Shown here: piece after piece, positions 26,489 to 36,340 of the stretch
Layout of the letters: each line of letters starts with the position of its first letter
How positions within the stretch are numbered: the first letter of the stretch is position 1
Source of the DNA: an uncultured Pelagibacteraceae bacterium
GTDB taxonomy: Bacteria; Pseudomonadota; Alphaproteobacteria; Pelagibacterales; Pelagibacteraceae
Assembly: GCA_902582315.1 (NCBI GenBank)
Contig: CACHRP010000005.1
Location: 1 to 64,000, forward strand
Length of the DNA: 64,000 nucleotides
Direction: 5' to 3'
Notes under the pieces: generated by a model
Database searches by the model: none
Told to the model about the DNA's origin: nothing
The model's input: only the letters and a program-made list of their open reading frames with translations
Made by a program: the position numbers and the translations under genes

Positions 26489-27702
26489 TGTATTTTAATA
26501 AAAATAAGCTTTTTATCGAAAAAGTCAGTTGTTTAAAAATTGCTAGAGAATTTGGAACACCATCTTATTGTTATTCACTCAACAGATTGAAAAATAATAT
26601 CAGAAATTTTCAAAGAAATTTTAAGACAATTTCACCGTTGTTATGTTTCTCTGTGAAATCAAATAGCAATCTTCAGATTTTAAAAGAAATTAAAAAGCTT
26701 GGGATGGGTGCTGATGTTGTCTCAAAAGGAGAAATGTTACAAGCTCTAAAAGCTGGTATATCAACAAATAAAATTGTTTTCTCAGGTGTAGGAAAAAAAA
26801 CCGATGAATTAGAATTTGCTATTAAAAAAAAAATTTTGCTTATTAATGCTGAGTCGGAAAGTGAAATATATGAAATTGAAAGATTAGCAAAATTAAAAAA
26901 AACGATAGTAAACATTGGTATAAGACTAAATCCCAACATTGATGCAAAAACATTAAAAAAAATTTCAACTGGAAAACATGAAGATAAATTTGGTTTAACT
27001 GAAAAAGCCTTTTTAAATGTTTTAAAATATTTTAAAGATTCAAATTTTGTTAAAATTAAATGTTTGAGTGTACATATAGGTAGTCAAATTACCGATTATA
27101 AACCATATTTAAAAATGATAAATGTCTTAGATAAAATTATAAAAAAATCCAAACACTTATTTGACTATATTGATTTGGGTGGCGGGATGGGAATACAATA
27201 TGAAAAAAAAACCAAACTGTTCAATTATAAAAAATATAGAGAAATAATAAGTAATTTTTTAAAAAAACATAAAGTAAAAATTATTTTTGAGCCTGGTAGA
27301 TCGATCATCGCTAATTGCGCTATGTTATTAACACAAATCATATATATAAAAAATACTTCCAAAAAAAGATTTGTAATTTTAGATGCAGCAATGAATGATT
27401 TAATGAGGCCTGCTCTTTACGGTTCCTATCATAATATAATTCCTTTAGTTAAAAGTAATAAGAAAAATAAAAAAATTCATGATTTTGTTGGTCCTATATG
27501 TGAAACTACTGACAAATTTTTATCTGTTAAAGGTTTCCAAAAACTTAATGAAAAGGATTACGTCGCTATATTGGATGTTGGAGCATATGGAATGTCATTG
27601 TCTTCGAATTACAATTTAAGACCAAAAGCATCTGAGATAATGGTAGAAAAGAAATCATTTAAAGTGATTCTTAAAAGGCAAAAATTATCTAATATTATTT
27701 AA
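26488..27702 (+). CDS. lysA: Diaminopimelate decarboxylase
   Basis: This 404-residue PLP enzyme of the fold III alanine racemase-like group makes lysine from meso-diaminopimelate. The PLP lysine is K57 in CFSVKSNSN. The phosphate-binding DLGGGMGIQY and FEPGRSI segments follow, and the dimer-interface cysteine motif is VGPICETTDKF. The length and order are normal. The start overlaps the lptM stop by one base and plsC follows after 17 nt. Confidence 0.96.
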   Translation: MYFNKNKLFIEKVSCLKIAREFGTPSYCYSLNRLKNNIRNFQRNFKTISPLLCFSVKSNSNLQILKEIKKLGMGADVVSKGEMLQALKAGISTNKIVFSGVGKKTDELEFAIKKKILLINAESESEIYEIERLAKLKKTIVNIGIRLNPNIDAKTLKKISTGKHEDKFGLTEKAFLNVLKYFKDSNFVKIKCLSVHIGSQITDYKPYLKMINVLDKIIKKSKHLFDYIDLGGGMGIQYEKKTKLFNYKKYREIISNFLKKHKVKIIFEPGRSIIANCAMLLTQIIYIKNTSKKRFVILDAAMNDLMRPALYGSYHNIIPLVKSNKKNKKIHDFVGPICETTDKFLSVKGFQKLNEKDYVAILDVGAYGMSLSSNYNLRPKASEIMVEKKSFKVILKRQKLSNII

Positions 27703-27719
27703 ATAAACTTTTTAATTTT

Positions 27720-28430
27720 ATGTCAAAAAAACTTTTTTCGATAATTTTTTATAGTGGAGTAGTTTTAGTTTGTATAATATTTCTTCCATCTTTAATAATG
27801 CCAAGAAGTATATCTATTTTTGGTGGAAAACTTTTGGGATATTGGTCTCAGTTTTGTGTAAAATTTTTTTTATCAACCACTATACAAGTAATTGGTAAGG
27901 AAAATATTTTAAAAAATGAAAAATATTTTATAGCATGTACTCATCAATCTGCTTTCGAGACTTTTTATTTACAGGCAATTTTTAAAGGACCTAAATTTAT
28001 ATTAAAAAAGGAACTTATTAAAATTCCAATATTTGGATGGTACTTAAAAAAAATTGGGTCGATAGCAGTAGAAAGAAATAAAATATCAAAAGAAAATATT
28101 AATTTTCTAGATCAGATCAAAATTTCCTCTAAGGATAACCGACCAATAGTTATTTTTCCTCAAGGAACTAGAACAGAGCCTTATGAGAGACCGAGTTTTA
28201 AAAAAGGTGTAGTCAGAATTTATAATGAACTAAATATTAATTGTTTGCCGATAACAATTAATTCTGGAGAAGTATGGCCAAAGAATGGGGACTTAAATAA
28301 AAATAAAAATATAACCATCTCAATTTTAAAACCAATAAAACCAGGTCTTGAAGATAAAGAGTTTTTAAATCTTTTACAAAACACAATGTATAATGTTTTA
28401 AATAAAACTTCTAACCCTTCATCGGCATAA
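27720..28430 (+). CDS. plsC: 1-acyl-sn-glycerol-3-phosphate acyltransferase
   Basis: This 236-residue protein has an N-terminal membrane segment (about 5-27). The acyltransferase motif is THQSAFET, an HX4E version of HX4D in the HQSxxET form I associate with alphaproteobacteria. A second conserved motif is FPQGTRTEP near residue 143. It adds the second acyl chain to form phosphatidic acid. Its last 20 nt overlap dnaN on the other strand. Confidence 0.92.
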   Translation: MSKKLFSIIFYSGVVLVCIIFLPSLIMPRSISIFGGKLLGYWSQFCVKFFLSTTIQVIGKENILKNEKYFIACTHQSAFETFYLQAIFKGPKFILKKELIKIPIFGWYLKKIGSIAVERNKISKENINFLDQIKISSKDNRPIVIFPQGTRTEPYERPSFKKGVVRIYNELNINCLPITINSGEVWPKNGDLNKNKNITISILKPIKPGLEDKEFLNLLQNTMYNVLNKTSNPSSA

Positions 28431-29523
28431 CAACATATATACTATCAAAATCTGATGGATCTTTAATCAAAGCTGGCGATCCAGTTTCATTTAAATAAAG
28501 TTCGATTTTATCACCATCTAGTTGCGAAGCTATGTCAATCAGGTATCTAGAATTAAAACTAATATTTAATTCATGATCGAAAGAAACATTTATAGTCTCA
28601 TTTCCATCACCACTACTTGTGTTATTTACAGACAAATTTAGTTTATCTTTAGTCAAAATAAATTTTACACTATCTTTTTTATCTAATGAAACGGAGGCAA
28701 CTCTATCTATGGAGTCCATAAAAAGTTTTAGATCAACTTCTAATCTTTTTTTATTACTTTTTGGAATTACCTGAATATAGTTTGGAAACTTTCCATCGAT
28801 TAATTTTGAAATTAAAATGCTATTTTCCATTTCAAACTTTATTTTCGATTTTTCATTTGAGACTTTGACATCACCCTCATAATCATCCAATAAATTCACC
28901 AGTTGAAAAATCGTTTTTTTAGGTAAAATAATTGGATCAAATTTAATTTCCTCTTTCAATTGTATTTTTGAAATTGACATTCGATGGCTATCTGTTGCAG
29001 ATGCTGTCAAATAAACTTTATCATCTAAACGCGTTTGATGGATATAAATACCACTTAAATAATGTCTTGTTTCGTCATTTGAAATTGAAAATTTACATTT
29101 GTTTAACAATTTTAATAATTGTTTTGACTGAATAGAAAACTCATTCGTATTAAAACTCTCCTCTGTGACTGGAAATTCTGCAGCTGATAAACAGTTAAGA
29201 TTAAAAATGGATTTTTCAGATTCTAATTGGATTTTATTTTCACCTGTTTGATTAAAATTAATTTTTTTTCCAGCATTAAATTTTCTTATTATATCGTACA
29301 AAGTAGATGATACGGTTGTTGTCTTTCCCTCTTCAAGAATCTCCACATTTTTAATTTCATTAATAAATATAAGATCAAGATCCGTTGCAATTATTTTAAG
29401 TCTTGAGCCTGATGCATCTAAAAGAATATTTGAAAGTATAGGAAGAGTACTTCTTTTTTCTATAACTCCTTGACAATACCCAAGTGATTTTTGAAGATCA
29501 TTTTGATTAACATTAAATTTCAT
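28411..29523 (-). CDS. dnaN: DNA polymerase III sliding clamp (beta subunit)
   Basis: This 370-residue protein has three repeated clamp domains of about 120 residues. It begins MKFNVNQNDLQKSLGYCQGVIEKRSTLPIL, in which the STLPIL segment is characteristic, and ends with the conserved YVVMPMKG tail. It encircles DNA and tethers polymerases. The start lies 11 nt inside the dnaA 3' end, so dnaA-dnaN are coupled. Confidence 0.97.
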   Translation of the reverse strand: MKFNVNQNDLQKSLGYCQGVIEKRSTLPILSNILLDASGSRLKIIATDLDLIFINEIKNVEILEEGKTTTVSSTLYDIIRKFNAGKKINFNQTGENKIQLESEKSIFNLNCLSAAEFPVTEESFNTNEFSIQSKQLLKLLNKCKFSISNDETRHYLSGIYIHQTRLDDKVYLTASATDSHRMSISKIQLKEEIKFDPIILPKKTIFQLVNLLDDYEGDVKVSNEKSKIKFEMENSILISKLIDGKFPNYIQVIPKSNKKRLEVDLKLFMDSIDRVASVSLDKKDSVKFILTKDKLNLSVNNTSSGDGNETINVSFDHELNISFNSRYLIDIASQLDGDKIELYLNETGSPALIKDPSDFDSIYVVMPMKG

Positions 29524-30925
29524 TATTTTGGTTATTGTATAAGATTTGATTTTTTAAAGTATCAATACTATTGCAAAGCTCGTTGTCACTTTTCTTTAAT
29601 TTTTCAATAGTTTTTATCGAATGAATAACTGTTGTATGATCTCTATTAGAAAAATCCCTTCCTATTTCTGGCAAAGATTTAGTCGTTAAGAGCTTAGTTA
29701 AATATATTGCTGTTTGCCTTGGTCTGACTAGATATCTTGATCTTCTAGAGGACAACATTTCAGTCTTTGAAATTTTAAAAAATTTACAGACTAATGATTG
29801 TATTAAATCTACTGTTACTTTATTCTCAGAATAATTAAGTAAATCTTTTAAAACAATTTTTGTTTCAGATAAATTTGGGGTTTTATTGTAAATTCTAGAG
29901 AATGATACAATTCTATTTAATGCTCCAACTAATTCTCTTATACTATTTTTAATTTCCTTGCTTAAGAAAAACTGAATTTCCTCTGTTATATTCAATTGGT
30001 TTGAATTGTAATTTTTCAACTCTTCAGTTTTTGATTTTATTATTTTCAACCTTAAATCAAAATCTGGTGGCTGAATATCAATAACTAAACCACCAGCAAA
30101 TCTAGATTTAATTCTTTCTTGTATCCTTGTAAGTTTATTTGGCGGTCTGTCACCTGAAATAATTATTTGCGAGCCTTTGTCTAATAAAGCATTAAAAGTG
30201 TGAAAAAATTCCTCTTGCATAGCTTCTTTACCGTTCATAAATTGAATATCATCGATTAAAAATACATCAGCATTTCTAAAATAATCTTTAAATTTTACCA
30301 TCTCATTTGATTTAATTGATTTTACAAATTGATACATAAACCTCTCAGCAGAAATAAGCATTACCTTATTTTCATCTTTAAGCTTAAGGCCAATAGCATT
30401 TAAAAGATGTGTTTTTCCCATCCCCACACCTCCATAAATATACAAAGGGTTATATTGAGAGGTCTTATATGAAACTTTTTTTGATGCTTCTAATGCTAAG
30501 GTGTTGCTTGAACCAGATATAAAATTATCAAAATTTTTGTTTGGGTCAATTCGATTAAACTGAAACACATGATCTTTAATAAATGATACATTATTTATTA
30601 CGTTATTTTGGGTATTGTATTTTGTTTTTTTATTCTCATGATTATTTTGCTCTTCATTAACAGATAATTCAATCCTATTAATTTCAGATTTATAAGATCT
30701 TACAATACCTAAAATTTGATCTAAATATCTTGATGTAATCCAATCGCGTATAAAGCGTGTTGTTACTGATAATAAAATGTAATTATTAAATTCTTCAACA
30801 AAAGAAATTTTCCTTAACCAACTTTCATAAATGTCTTTTCCTAATTTTTCTTTCATTTCTTTTTGAATTTTTTCCCAAGAAATTTTTATAATTTGTTCAG
30901 ATTTTAGTATTTGTTTGTTTTCCAT
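29513..30925 (-). CDS. dnaA: Chromosomal replication initiator DnaA
   Basis: This 470-residue protein has the four DnaA domains. Domain I (about 1-80) begins with SWEKIQKEMKEKLGKD-type helices. Domain II is a short Asn-rich linker. Domain III is AAA+ with Walker A GGVGMGKTHL (165-174) and Walker B VFLIDDIQF. Domain IV carries the DNA-binding signature DHTTVIHSIKTIEKL. It initiates replication and regulates genes. The upstream gap to rpsT (284 nt) holds no DnaA box that I can recognise. Confidence 0.98.
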   Translation of the reverse strand: MENKQILKSEQIIKISWEKIQKEMKEKLGKDIYESWLRKISFVEEFNNYILLSVTTRFIRDWITSRYLDQILGIVRSYKSEINRIELSVNEEQNNHENKKTKYNTQNNVINNVSFIKDHVFQFNRIDPNKNFDNFISGSSNTLALEASKKVSYKTSQYNPLYIYGGVGMGKTHLLNAIGLKLKDENKVMLISAERFMYQFVKSIKSNEMVKFKDYFRNADVFLIDDIQFMNGKEAMQEEFFHTFNALLDKGSQIIISGDRPPNKLTRIQERIKSRFAGGLVIDIQPPDFDLRLKIIKSKTEELKNYNSNQLNITEEIQFFLSKEIKNSIRELVGALNRIVSFSRIYNKTPNLSETKIVLKDLLNYSENKVTVDLIQSLVCKFFKISKTEMLSSRRSRYLVRPRQTAIYLTKLLTTKSLPEIGRDFSNRDHTTVIHSIKTIEKLKKSDNELCNSIDTLKNQILYNNQNNEI

Positions 30926-31209
30926 GAAATATTTATGAAATTCATTTACAGACTTTTATAAAATTTAATCAACTAAAATTTAAAAAAATTCAAAAAAAAA
31001 TAAAATCTGCAAGTGTATTTTTTATTAAAAAATTAAATCTGTAATAGAAATTTTTTTAAACTTTAAGTAGTAATTTTTTGTTAAAAAAAAAAAAATTTAA
31101 AAAAGATTTTCTTAAGATAATTTTAATCTATATTTAGTATAAATAAAAAAAACTTTATGATATTTAGTGTAGATTAAAAGTTGAAGAGATCTATGTCGCT
31201 TGCTGGTTG
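30926..31209. other. AT-rich rpsT-dnaA intergenic region with inverted and direct repeats
   Basis: No gene is seen in these 284 nt. The sequence is almost entirely A/T with long A runs. A 10-bp exact inverted repeat TTTTAATCTA / TAGATTAAAA lies at 31121-31130 and 31170-31179. Inside it, the direct repeat TATTTAGT occurs at 31131 and 31161, exactly 30 bp apart. No TTATCCACA-type DnaA box or intrinsic terminator is found, so an origin here is not supported. The region probably holds the dnaA promoter. Confidence 0.45.
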
Positions 31210-31470
31210 TTAGAGGGCGTTTATTTTTTTTGTTAATCTTGACAGATTTCTAGAAGCGTTTCCCTTTTTAATTATACCAGTTTTCGCAATCCTCATTATT
31301 TCTGAGTTTAATTTTGGCAAATAACTTAAAGCTTCTTTCTTATTTTTTTTTTCAATTAGCACGTTCATTTTTTTTATAGCATTTTTAAATCTACTTTTTC
31401 TTATCTTGTTAACTTTTGTCTCTTTAATGATTCTTCTTGTTGTTTTAATTGCAGATTTTGTATTAGCCAT
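31210..31470 (-). CDS. rpsT: 30S ribosomal protein S20
   Basis: This 86-residue highly basic helical protein begins MANTKSAIKTTRRIIKETK and contains RNKSRFKNAIKK-like repeats and the C-terminal KGNASRNLSRLTKKINAL, all typical of S20. It binds 16S rRNA early in assembly. It lies between mutM and dnaA on the same strand, an order seen in other alphaproteobacteria. Confidence 0.97.
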   Translation of the reverse strand: MANTKSAIKTTRRIIKETKVNKIRKSRFKNAIKKMNVLIEKKNKKEALSYLPKLNSEIMRIAKTGIIKKGNASRNLSRLTKKINAL

Positions 31471-31521
31471 AAAGCGAGGAGATATAACTGCTCAAATCAG
31501 CATGGTCAACCGATAATTTTT

Positions 31522-32385
31522 TTATTTTTGACAAATATTACAATAAAAAGAGGACCTATTTGAAATAACAATACGCTTAATTTTACCTTTACATTTAAAT
31601 CTAATACATTTTTTGCCTTCTCTTTCATAAACTTTAAAATATTTCTGAAAACTACCATAATCGCCCGACGTATTGACAAAATTTCTAATACTTGAACCAC
31701 CTTTTTTAATGGAGTTATTTAAAACAATTTTTGAGTATTTTACAATATTTTGCATTTCATAATCTGAAAGATCGCCCGATTTCTTTTTAGGATTAATTTT
31801 GCTTTCAAATAGAATTTCTGAAGCGTAAATATTTCCAATTCCAGAAACAAATTTTTGATCCAGAAGGTAGGTTTTTATATTTTTTTTTTTATCACGAAGC
31901 TTGCTTTTAACGTAATTTAAATTAAAATTTTTATTAAAGGGCTCAATAGCATAATTGCTAAAAAAACTTTTTAATTTTAGTTGATTTTTAAGAATTTTAA
32001 AATATCCGAATCTTCTTGGGTCATTATAAACTACTTTTAGATTTTTAAATATTATTTCAACATGATTATGTTTTTTAGGTAAAAATGGTGACTGATAAAA
32101 ACTTAAATTTGTAAATAGGTTTTTTTTGTTTTTTTTTACTAAATGCAGTGTACCAGACATTCCTAAATGTATAATACAATATATGTAATTTGGAAATTCA
32201 ATAATTATATATTTAGAAAATCTTCTTACATTAAGAATTTTTTGTTTTTTTATAATATTTTTAAAATTTCTAGGTATCTTAAATCTAAGATTTCTATTTC
32301 TAACTATTACTTGAAGAATTTTTTGAGATTTTACGTTTTTTACAAGTGACTGTTTGACAATTTCTACTTCTGGCAATTCTGGCAT
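31522..32385 (-). CDS. mutM: Formamidopyrimidine-DNA glycosylase
   Basis: This 287-residue repair enzyme excises oxidised purines. After Met removal the catalytic N-terminus is PELPEVE with Pro1 as nucleophile and Glu2 essential. The H2TH region and the C-terminal zinc finger follow. The finger is C-x4-C-x16-C-x2-C (CIRFKC to CNICQ), the CX4C form I associate with alphaproteobacteria rather than the E. coli CX2C. It is divergent from ubiE with a 34-nt gap. Confidence 0.96.
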   Translation of the reverse strand: MPELPEVEIVKQSLVKNVKSQKILQVIVRNRNLRFKIPRNFKNIIKKQKILNVRRFSKYIIIEFPNYIYCIIHLGMSGTLHLVKKNKKNLFTNLSFYQSPFLPKKHNHVEIIFKNLKVVYNDPRRFGYFKILKNQLKLKSFFSNYAIEPFNKNFNLNYVKSKLRDKKKNIKTYLLDQKFVSGIGNIYASEILFESKINPKKKSGDLSDYEMQNIVKYSKIVLNNSIKKGGSSIRNFVNTSGDYGSFQKYFKVYEREGKKCIRFKCKGKIKRIVISNRSSFYCNICQK

Positions 32386-32419
32386 TAAGTACTATATTAT
32401 CAGATAATAAAAAAAAATA

Positions 32420-33124
32420 ATGAAACAAATTTTACAAAATAATAAAGGTCTTGTTCAAAAGGTCTTTGACAAAGTATCAAATAAATATGACTTGATGAAT
32501 GACTTCATGTCACTAGGAATTCACAGGATTTGGAAAAAAGATTTAATAAACATGATGTCCCCATCAAAAGATACCAAATTAATAGATGTTGCATGTGGAA
32601 CAGGAGATATTGGTAAGTTATTTTTGGAATCAGTTAATTATAAAGGCTTAGTTTACAATGTTGATCCAAATAAAAATATGATCAATGAAGGAAAAAAAAA
32701 GTTCAAGAATGTTGATAGTATCAAATGGTTTATAAATTCAGCTGAAAATTTAAAATTTAAGGATAATTATTTTGATTTTTACACTATTAGTTTTGGATTA
32801 AGAAATACAAAAGATATTGATAAGTCTATAAAAGAAGCTTTTAGAGTTCTTAAGCCAGGTGGAAAATTTCTGTGTCTTGAGTTCTCAAAAGTTCAAAATG
32901 AAAATTTCAGAAAAATTTACGAGGGATACTCAAAATTGATACCTAAAATAGGTGATTTTATTGTAGGTGAAAAAGAACCATATGAGTATTTAGTTGAGAG
33001 CATTGATAAATTTATTAATCAAGAAGAATTACTTGATTGCATGAATAAAAATAATTTTACGAATTGTAAGTACAGAAATCTTAATGGAGGAATAGTTGCA
33101 ATTCATTCTGGTTGGAAAGTTTAA
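32420..33124 (+). CDS. ubiE: Ubiquinone/menaquinone C-methyltransferase
   Basis: This 234-residue SAM-dependent methyltransferase has the SAM loop DVACGTGDIGKLF (about 54-66) and the family signatures YDLMNDFMSLGIHRIWK and FGLRNTKDIDKS. It methylates the quinone ring precursor. The TAA stop overlaps the ubiB ATG by one base, giving the ubiE-ubiB pair. Confidence 0.97.
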   Translation: MKQILQNNKGLVQKVFDKVSNKYDLMNDFMSLGIHRIWKKDLINMMSPSKDTKLIDVACGTGDIGKLFLESVNYKGLVYNVDPNKNMINEGKKKFKNVDSIKWFINSAENLKFKDNYFDFYTISFGLRNTKDIDKSIKEAFRVLKPGGKFLCLEFSKVQNENFRKIYEGYSKLIPKIGDFIVGEKEPYEYLVESIDKFINQEELLDCMNKNNFTNCKYRNLNGGIVAIHSGWKV

Positions 33125-34692
33125 TGCTAAGAAAAATTTTTATTTTATTTAGAATCGCAAGAAGATTAGCCATATCAGATGCTGTAGAAATAATTTCAAA
33201 GATACATAAGCCCCCTATCATTATAAAAACCTTATTAAATATTTTTTCTTTTTCGTTATCAAAAAAAACCAATTCTTCAAATGGCAAATCGGAAGAAGAT
33301 AAACTATGTGAGTCCATTCAGGGTATGGGAACAACTTTTATAAAATTAGGTCAATTTTTGGCTACTAGACCAGATATAATTGGAGAGGAAATTTCAAAAA
33401 AGTTAGAGAAGCTTCAGGACAGATTGCCTCCATTTAAAATGCAAGAAGCAAAAAATATTTTAAAAGAAAGTTTGGGAGTAGATAACTTCAATACTATATT
33501 AAATCTTAGTGAACCAGTAGCCGCAGCATCTATTGCCCAAGTTCACAAGGCACAAATTAATGAAAATGGAACTGTAAAAGACGTAGCAATTAAAATATTA
33601 AGACCTGAAATAAAAAAAGTTTTTAATGAAGAAATAGATGCATTGATGCTTCTTGCTTATATAATTCAGAGCACAGTAACAAAAACAAAGAGACTTAAAT
33701 TGGTAGAAGTAGTTTTTCTTTTGAAAGAAATTACTAATCATGAGATGGATTTAAGATTTGAGGCTGCAGCTGCCAATGAATTTTCTGAAAATACCAAAAA
33801 CGACTCTGGATTTTTTGTTCCTAAAATCTACTGGAATTATACTAGTGAAAAAGTTTTAACATTAGATTGGGTTGATGGAGTATCTATAAGAGAAAGAGAT
33901 TTAATAAATGAAAAAAATATAGACGTAAAAAATATTGCCTCAAATATTATTCAACATTTTTTGAGACACGCAGTAAGAGATGGTTTTTTTCATGCAGATA
34001 TGCATCAAGGTAATTTATTCATAAATGAAAGTGGACAAATTGTGCCGATTGATTTTGGTATAATGGGCAGGATAGATAAACTTAATAGAAGATATCTTGC
34101 TGAAATTTTATTTGGTTTTATTCAACGAGATTACAAAAAAGTTGCTGAAGTTCATTTGGTTGCAGGCCTAGTACCAAATAACGTAAATGTTGATGAACTT
34201 GCTCAAGCATTAAGATCAATAGGTGAACCAATTTTTGGTCAATCAGTGAAGGATATATCTGGTGGAAAATTACTTAAACAGTTATTTGATATTACTGAAA
34301 AATTTAACATGCAAACACAACCACAGCTTCTTTTATTGCAAAAAACAATGGTAGTAGTTGAAGGTGTTGCAAGAAAACTTAATCCAGAAACTAATATTTG
34401 GGAAACCTCTAGGCCAGTTTTAGAAAAATGGCTTAGAGAAACTAAAGATCCAATAAATAATTTCACTGAAACTTTAAAAGATTCTGCTGAGGTTTTAAGA
34501 AAACTTCCTGAATTGCCGCAAATGATGGAAAAAGCAAATCAAGCACTAACATTTCTTGCTAGTGGTCAAATTCCTCAAAATACAAACTCTTACTCAGCAA
34601 TGAAAAATAAAGAGCTCGAAATGAAATCCTTTAGAAATCAAAGTATAATTGGATTATTATTGCTTGTATTTATAGGTTTCATAGTATTTTAA
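33124..34692 (+). CDS. ubiB: UbiB/ABC1-family atypical kinase for ubiquinone synthesis
   Basis: I start at ATG 33124 (522 aa, TAATG overlap with ubiE) rather than the upstream TTG at 33112 of the ORF track. The KxGQ motif appears as TFIKLGQFLATRPD. The alanine-rich nucleotide loop is PVAAASIAQVHKA, and the catalytic loop region FFHADMHQGNLF is followed by PIDFGIMGR. A hydrophobic helix ends the protein (IIGLLLLVFIGFIVF). The family supports ubiquinone synthesis as an atypical ATPase/kinase in the membrane. Confidence 0.95.
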   Translation: MLRKIFILFRIARRLAISDAVEIISKIHKPPIIIKTLLNIFSFSLSKKTNSSNGKSEEDKLCESIQGMGTTFIKLGQFLATRPDIIGEEISKKLEKLQDRLPPFKMQEAKNILKESLGVDNFNTILNLSEPVAAASIAQVHKAQINENGTVKDVAIKILRPEIKKVFNEEIDALMLLAYIIQSTVTKTKRLKLVEVVFLLKEITNHEMDLRFEAAAANEFSENTKNDSGFFVPKIYWNYTSEKVLTLDWVDGVSIRERDLINEKNIDVKNIASNIIQHFLRHAVRDGFFHADMHQGNLFINESGQIVPIDFGIMGRIDKLNRRYLAEILFGFIQRDYKKVAEVHLVAGLVPNNVNVDELAQALRSIGEPIFGQSVKDISGGKLLKQLFDITEKFNMQTQPQLLLLQKTMVVVEGVARKLNPETNIWETSRPVLEKWLRETKDPINNFTETLKDSAEVLRKLPELPQMMEKANQALTFLASGQIPQNTNSYSAMKNKELEMKSFRNQSIIGLLLLVFIGFIVF

Positions 34693-34699
34693 TCTCTAG

Positions 34700-35899
34700 A
34701 TGAATGAATTGAAAAACAAAAAAGTATTATTAATAATAACAGGGGGAATTGCAGCCTATAAATCTTTGGAGTTAATTAGACTTTTAAAAAAAAAAGGAAG
34801 CTTTATTAAAACAATTCTATCAAAGAATGCTCATAAATTTGTGACACCTCTTTCCGTTGCTTCATTGTCTCAAGAAAAGGTTTATTCAGATTTATTTGAT
34901 CCAAGTTCTGAAGCTGAAATGGATCATATATCATTATCTAGATGGGCTGATATAATATTAATTGCTCCTGCAACTGCAAATACATTATCAAAGATTTCAA
35001 ATGCTAGCGCGGATGATTTAGCATCAACTGTATTGTTAGCTGCTAATAAGGAGTTTTTTATTGCTCCAGCCATGAATGTAAGAATGTGGGAAAATAAATC
35101 TAATAAAAAAAATGTAAATATTTTAAAAAATATGGGGCATGAATTTATAGGTCCAGATATAGGCGATATGGCATGTGGTGAATATGGCGAGGGTAAAATG
35201 ACAGAGCCATCAGAAATCATAAAATATTTAGAGGCAAAAATTAATGAATTAAAAAAAAATAATGGCCTTAAGGCACTTGTGACAGCTGGACCTACTAAAG
35301 AATTTATCGATCCGGTAAGATATATAACAAATAGATCAAGTGGAAAACAAGGGTATGAGATAGCAAATTCACTTAAAAGAAGTGGATTCAATACAACCCT
35401 TATATCGGGTCCAACACAAATTGATCCAATTAAAGGTATAAACACAATCAATATTAATTCAGCAAACGAAATGTTTGATGCAGTAATTGAAAATCTGCCT
35501 GTAGATGTAGCAATTTTTTCTGCTGCTGTTGCAGATTTCAAAGTCAAAGACGTATCCAAAACCAAAATTAAAAATAAAGAAAATTATAGTCTTAGTTTAG
35601 AAAAGAATATTGATATTTTAAAACATGTTTCAAATCATAATTCCTTAAGACCTAAATTAGTTCTAGGTTTTTCCGCTGAGACCAATGATATAATCGAAAA
35701 TTCACAAAAAAAAATAAGTGAAAAAAATTGTGATTGGTTAATTGCAAACGATGTTTCTAATAAAGAGGTAGGCTTTGACTCAGACTTTAATGAAGTAAGC
35801 ATTTTTTATAAAAATGGGGAAATTGAAAATATTTCCAAAGATAAAAAATCCGTAATTGCCAACAAAATCGTAAAAAAAATTGTTTCAAATCTGGATTAA
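34700..35899 (+). CDS. coaBC: Bifunctional phosphopantothenoylcysteine decarboxylase/synthase
   Basis: This 399-residue fusion protein makes 4'-phosphopantetheine in CoA synthesis. The N-terminal flavin CoaC half has ITGGIAAYKSLELIR and the active-site PAMNVRMW segment. The CoaB half starts near residue 185 with VTAGPTKEFIDPVRYITN and RSSGKQGYEIA, and contains FSAAVADFKV. It is part of the ubiE-ubiB-coaBC-dut run with gaps of 7 and 3 nt. Confidence 0.97.
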   Translation: MNELKNKKVLLIITGGIAAYKSLELIRLLKKKGSFIKTILSKNAHKFVTPLSVASLSQEKVYSDLFDPSSEAEMDHISLSRWADIILIAPATANTLSKISNASADDLASTVLLAANKEFFIAPAMNVRMWENKSNKKNVNILKNMGHEFIGPDIGDMACGEYGEGKMTEPSEIIKYLEAKINELKKNNGLKALVTAGPTKEFIDPVRYITNRSSGKQGYEIANSLKRSGFNTTLISGPTQIDPIKGINTININSANEMFDAVIENLPVDVAIFSAAVADFKVKDVSKTKIKNKENYSLSLEKNIDILKHVSNHNSLRPKLVLGFSAETNDIIENSQKKISEKNCDWLIANDVSNKEVGFDSDFNEVSIFYKNGEIENISKDKKSVIANKIVKKIVSNLD

Positions 35900-35902
35900 T
35901 TA

Positions 35903-36340
35903 ATGGTTAAAGTTTTAGTTAAAAGACTTGATCCAAAAGTAAAGTTGCCAAAATATAAAACCAGCGGCTCATCCGGGATGGATTTAATGGCATTTATTGA
36001 AGACCCAATTAAAATCAAACCTGGGGCTTCAGCTTTAATTCCAACTGGAATCTCAATAGCATTTCCTGAGGAATTTGAAATTCAAATAAGACCAAGATCT
36101 GGATTAGCAGCTAAACAAAGCATTAGTGTTCTTAATACTCCAGGAACTGTTGATAGTGATTATCGAGGTGAGCTAAAGGTAATAATATTTAATCATGGAG
36201 AAAATGAATTCATAGTAAATTGCAATGATAGAATAGCACAAATGATTCTCACACCAGTTTTAAAAATCGAATTTGAAGAAGTAAATGAACTTCCTGAAAC
36301 TATTAGAGGAAGTGGAGGTTTTGGTTCTACTGGTAAATGA
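35903..36340 (+). CDS. dut: dUTP diphosphatase
   Basis: This 145-residue trimeric dUTPase has all five motifs visible: SGMDLMA, RPRSGLA, GTVDSDYRGE with the catalytic Asp, RIAQMIL, and the C-terminal RGSGGFGSTGK. It removes dUTP and supplies dUMP. It lies 3 nt after coaBC, a common bacterial pairing, and overlaps the next gene by 4 nt. Confidence 0.98.
   Translation: MVKVLVKRLDPKVKLPKYKTSGSSGMDLMAFIEDPIKIKPGASALIPTGISIAFPEEFEIQIRPRSGLAAKQSISVLNTPGTVDSDYRGELKVIIFNHGENEFIVNCNDRIAQMILTPVLKIEFEEVNELPETIRGSGGFGSTGK

Noticed and set aside
30926-31209. Chromosomal origin beside dnaA
   Set aside because: No TTATCCACA-type box found on either strand. AT-richness is normal for this genome, and the origin is often away from dnaA in alphaproteobacteria.
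34924-35565. 213-aa minus-strand ORF in the track
   Set aside because: It lies wholly antisense to coaBC, whose product matches the family along its full length; the ORF has no recognisable motif.
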